From: Strigamia acuminata
Lineage: Eukaryota > Arthropoda > Chilopoda > Geophilomorpha > Linotaeniidae
Length of the DNA stretch: 64,000 nt
Reading direction: 5' to 3'
NCBI GenBank assembly: GCA_949358305.1
Contig: OX442316.1
Coordinates: 9,860,001 to 9,924,000 of the forward strand
Translations under genes and position numbers: made by a program
In this document: piece after piece, positions 62,401 through 64,000 of the stretch
How positions within the stretch are numbered: position 1 is the first letter of the stretch
Layout: the number at the start of each line of letters is the position of its first letter
The notes under the pieces: generated by a model
Told to the model about the DNA's origin: nothing
Seen by the model: only the letters and a program-made list of their open reading frames with translations
The model's database searches: none

Positions 62401-64000
62401 TTAATCGTCGTGACGAATCATATGCGCTAAAAAAATATTATAGTTCCATTTTTACATTTCTATTATTTCAGACAAAAATAAACTGTACCTCTCGGTGGCG
62501 GATCATAGCCGTCGCTGTCTAGATTGCCAACAATCAGTTTGTTCTCATGTGCATCGGGGTTATGAGGGAAAACAAACTTTGTTTCCATAATGGGGACACG
62601 CGCGGGATTAAAGTTGTTTCTAGTTTGTAAATTAATCAATTTCTTAATAATTAGCTATATATGTAAAGTAAATTAAATTACTGAGCTGGAGCAAATTGTT
62701 GGAATGATTCTTGATGGAATAATGGGATTGTAACTCCTTCAGAAACAAATAGCAAAAAGTGTCTTTAAAAAAAAAATAAAAAATAATGTTATATAATAAC
62801 CTGGATGCATTTTCCCGTGATCAGCATGGAAACAATCAGTCAGATGAGATGTGGCGTACGGTGAGGGATCTGTACATTTATTGTACAACATTTAAGCAAT
62901 ATGAATAGATGAGTTACTTGTCATGTCAACAATACCTGCACTACGTCTTGAAATGGGAGAATGATCAGAATGGCGGCCTCGTACAAAATGCTCCCTCGGT
63001 AATGTGTGGGACTGTCGCACCCAAGTGTTCATCCCTGGATTTGTTGTAGTATCTGAAATATCTATAATAAACAGCATGAAACACCTGATTTAATTTTTAA
63101 GTTTTGGTTATGTACCAGATGGAGTGCCAACACTACCGCTTCGACGTTTGAAATAAAAACACACGACGACAGAAGCGATGATAACAACGATCAATAATGC
63201 AAGAGCAGGTATAAAAATGAGTGGATCCAATTGGAAAATGTAAACCGGCGCGAGCGTTTCATCAAAAGCATCAGGTGCCAAAGTACCTAATTAAACAATC
63301 TTCAACTGTTTATATTAAACAAATAAAACGGTTGTTCTTTTCTTATAACCTCCTGAAGCTGTGTGAGTTGCAAATTTGTATTCGGCAACCATGGGTTTGC
63401 TGCTGCTGTCTACTGAAAGTCTCAGAACGTACCAAGTAGCAGGATTCAACCCCGATATAACCAATTTCTTTTGTGTTGGTCTAATTTTGGAACCTGCCAG
63501 AGTCCAATCCCTTCCAGAAAGAGATTTATATTCTGCAGAAAACGACTTGACCGGACATCCAGTTGTTGGCCATCCTTCCAAATGGACTGTGACAAATGTC
63601 GAACCCTCTCGAATAATCTGATCTTTAGATGGAGCCATTACATCTAAAAGAAAAACGATTGGTTTTTATCAATTGAAATTACATGGTCATGACTCATGTT
63701 AGTGCATCACCTGATCCTTCAGTCATAATCGTGACTGTATCACTAGGGGTACCGGTACCAATGTTGTTAAATGATTCCATATACAATTGATAAGTTGCTC
63801 CACATATAAGATTGTCTAAAGTATAGAGAACTTGTTCAGGTCTGATTTCTTTAGTAGACCAAGCCCCATTAATTTCTTTGTAGTGCAACAGATAGCCTAG
63901 AAAACAATGCAATTGTTTGTTAATATAAAAATAAAACCACCTCTCTACTGACACCTTTTATGGATTTTTCTCCAGTGGTTCCTGCCCTCCATTGCAATTT
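62401..64000 (-). CDS. Dscam: Dscam-family receptor, paralog C, 3' end (5' part beyond the right edge)
   Basis: Minus-strand exons: FN5 part one (63955 to past the edge), FN5 part two (63711-63896), FN6 (63350-63643), membrane exon (63116-63286, DPLIFIPALALLIVVIIASVV), then tail exons 62936-63061, 62801-62869, 62682-62736, 62489-62619 and 62401-62426 (stop TAA at 62403-62401). Borders are GT/AG and phases match paralogs A and B exon by exon; lengths of FN5 part two, FN6 and the membrane exon (186, 294, 171 bp) equal those of A. It keeps the FN6-membrane intron (63287-63349) that B has lost, and the SPYATSHLTD tail motif. It is transcribed towards paralog B, so the cluster includes an inversion or an inverted duplication. 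Confidence 0.92.

Overview
The window looks like nuclear DNA of an arthropod. It is AT-rich and intron-rich, most introns are 52-75 nt long, and it holds three Dscam-family genes. Several complete canonical Dscam paralogs side by side, with exon duplication only at Ig7, is the arrangement I recall being reported for a centipede (Strigamia maritima). A myriapod is therefore my best guess, with a chelicerate as the alternative. This is an inference from gene content, not a species identification.

Layout. (1) 1-12.5 kb: retroelement DNA on the minus strand, GC-richer than the rest. It holds a complete Ty3/Gypsy-type gag and pol pair, a primer-binding site resembling the 3' end of tRNA-Pro, and the start of one LTR. 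To the left is a second reading frame of at least 883 codons that runs off the window edge; it is probably the gag of another element. (2) 12,496-13,260: a 765-bp foldback element with long inverted arms flanked by TA. (3) 14.2-17.0 kb: a BTB-BACK-Kelch gene whose coding region has no introns, with a tandem repeat just downstream. (4) 17.7-35.6 kb: a class II DYRK protein kinase gene. One compact 3' part (31,764-35,574) carries the kinase, and several candidate phase-0 first exons lie up to 14 kb upstream. A hAT-type MITE sits in its long intron. (5) 37.7-56.3 kb: two complete Dscam genes in tandem (A and B, plus strand). (6) 56.3-62.4 kb: intergenic DNA with repeats, a second copy of the hAT MITE and a broken Cys-loop channel gene on the minus strand. 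(7) 62,401-64,000: the 3' end of a third Dscam gene (C, minus strand), converging on B.

The Dscam cluster is the most interesting part. Each gene encodes signal peptide, 9 Ig, 4 FNIII, 1 Ig, 2 FNIII, one membrane segment and a short tail of about 140 residues. Exons for the N-terminal halves of Ig2 and Ig3, which are hypervariable in insects, are single here. Ig7 is encoded by an array of interchangeable exons of exactly 288 bp: four in A, three plus a decayed fourth in B. Some introns inside these arrays are only 28, 37 and 42 nt, while every other intron in the two genes is at least 52 nt. This suggests that neighbouring Ig7 exons cannot be spliced together, so Ig7 choice would be mutually exclusive by steric hindrance.
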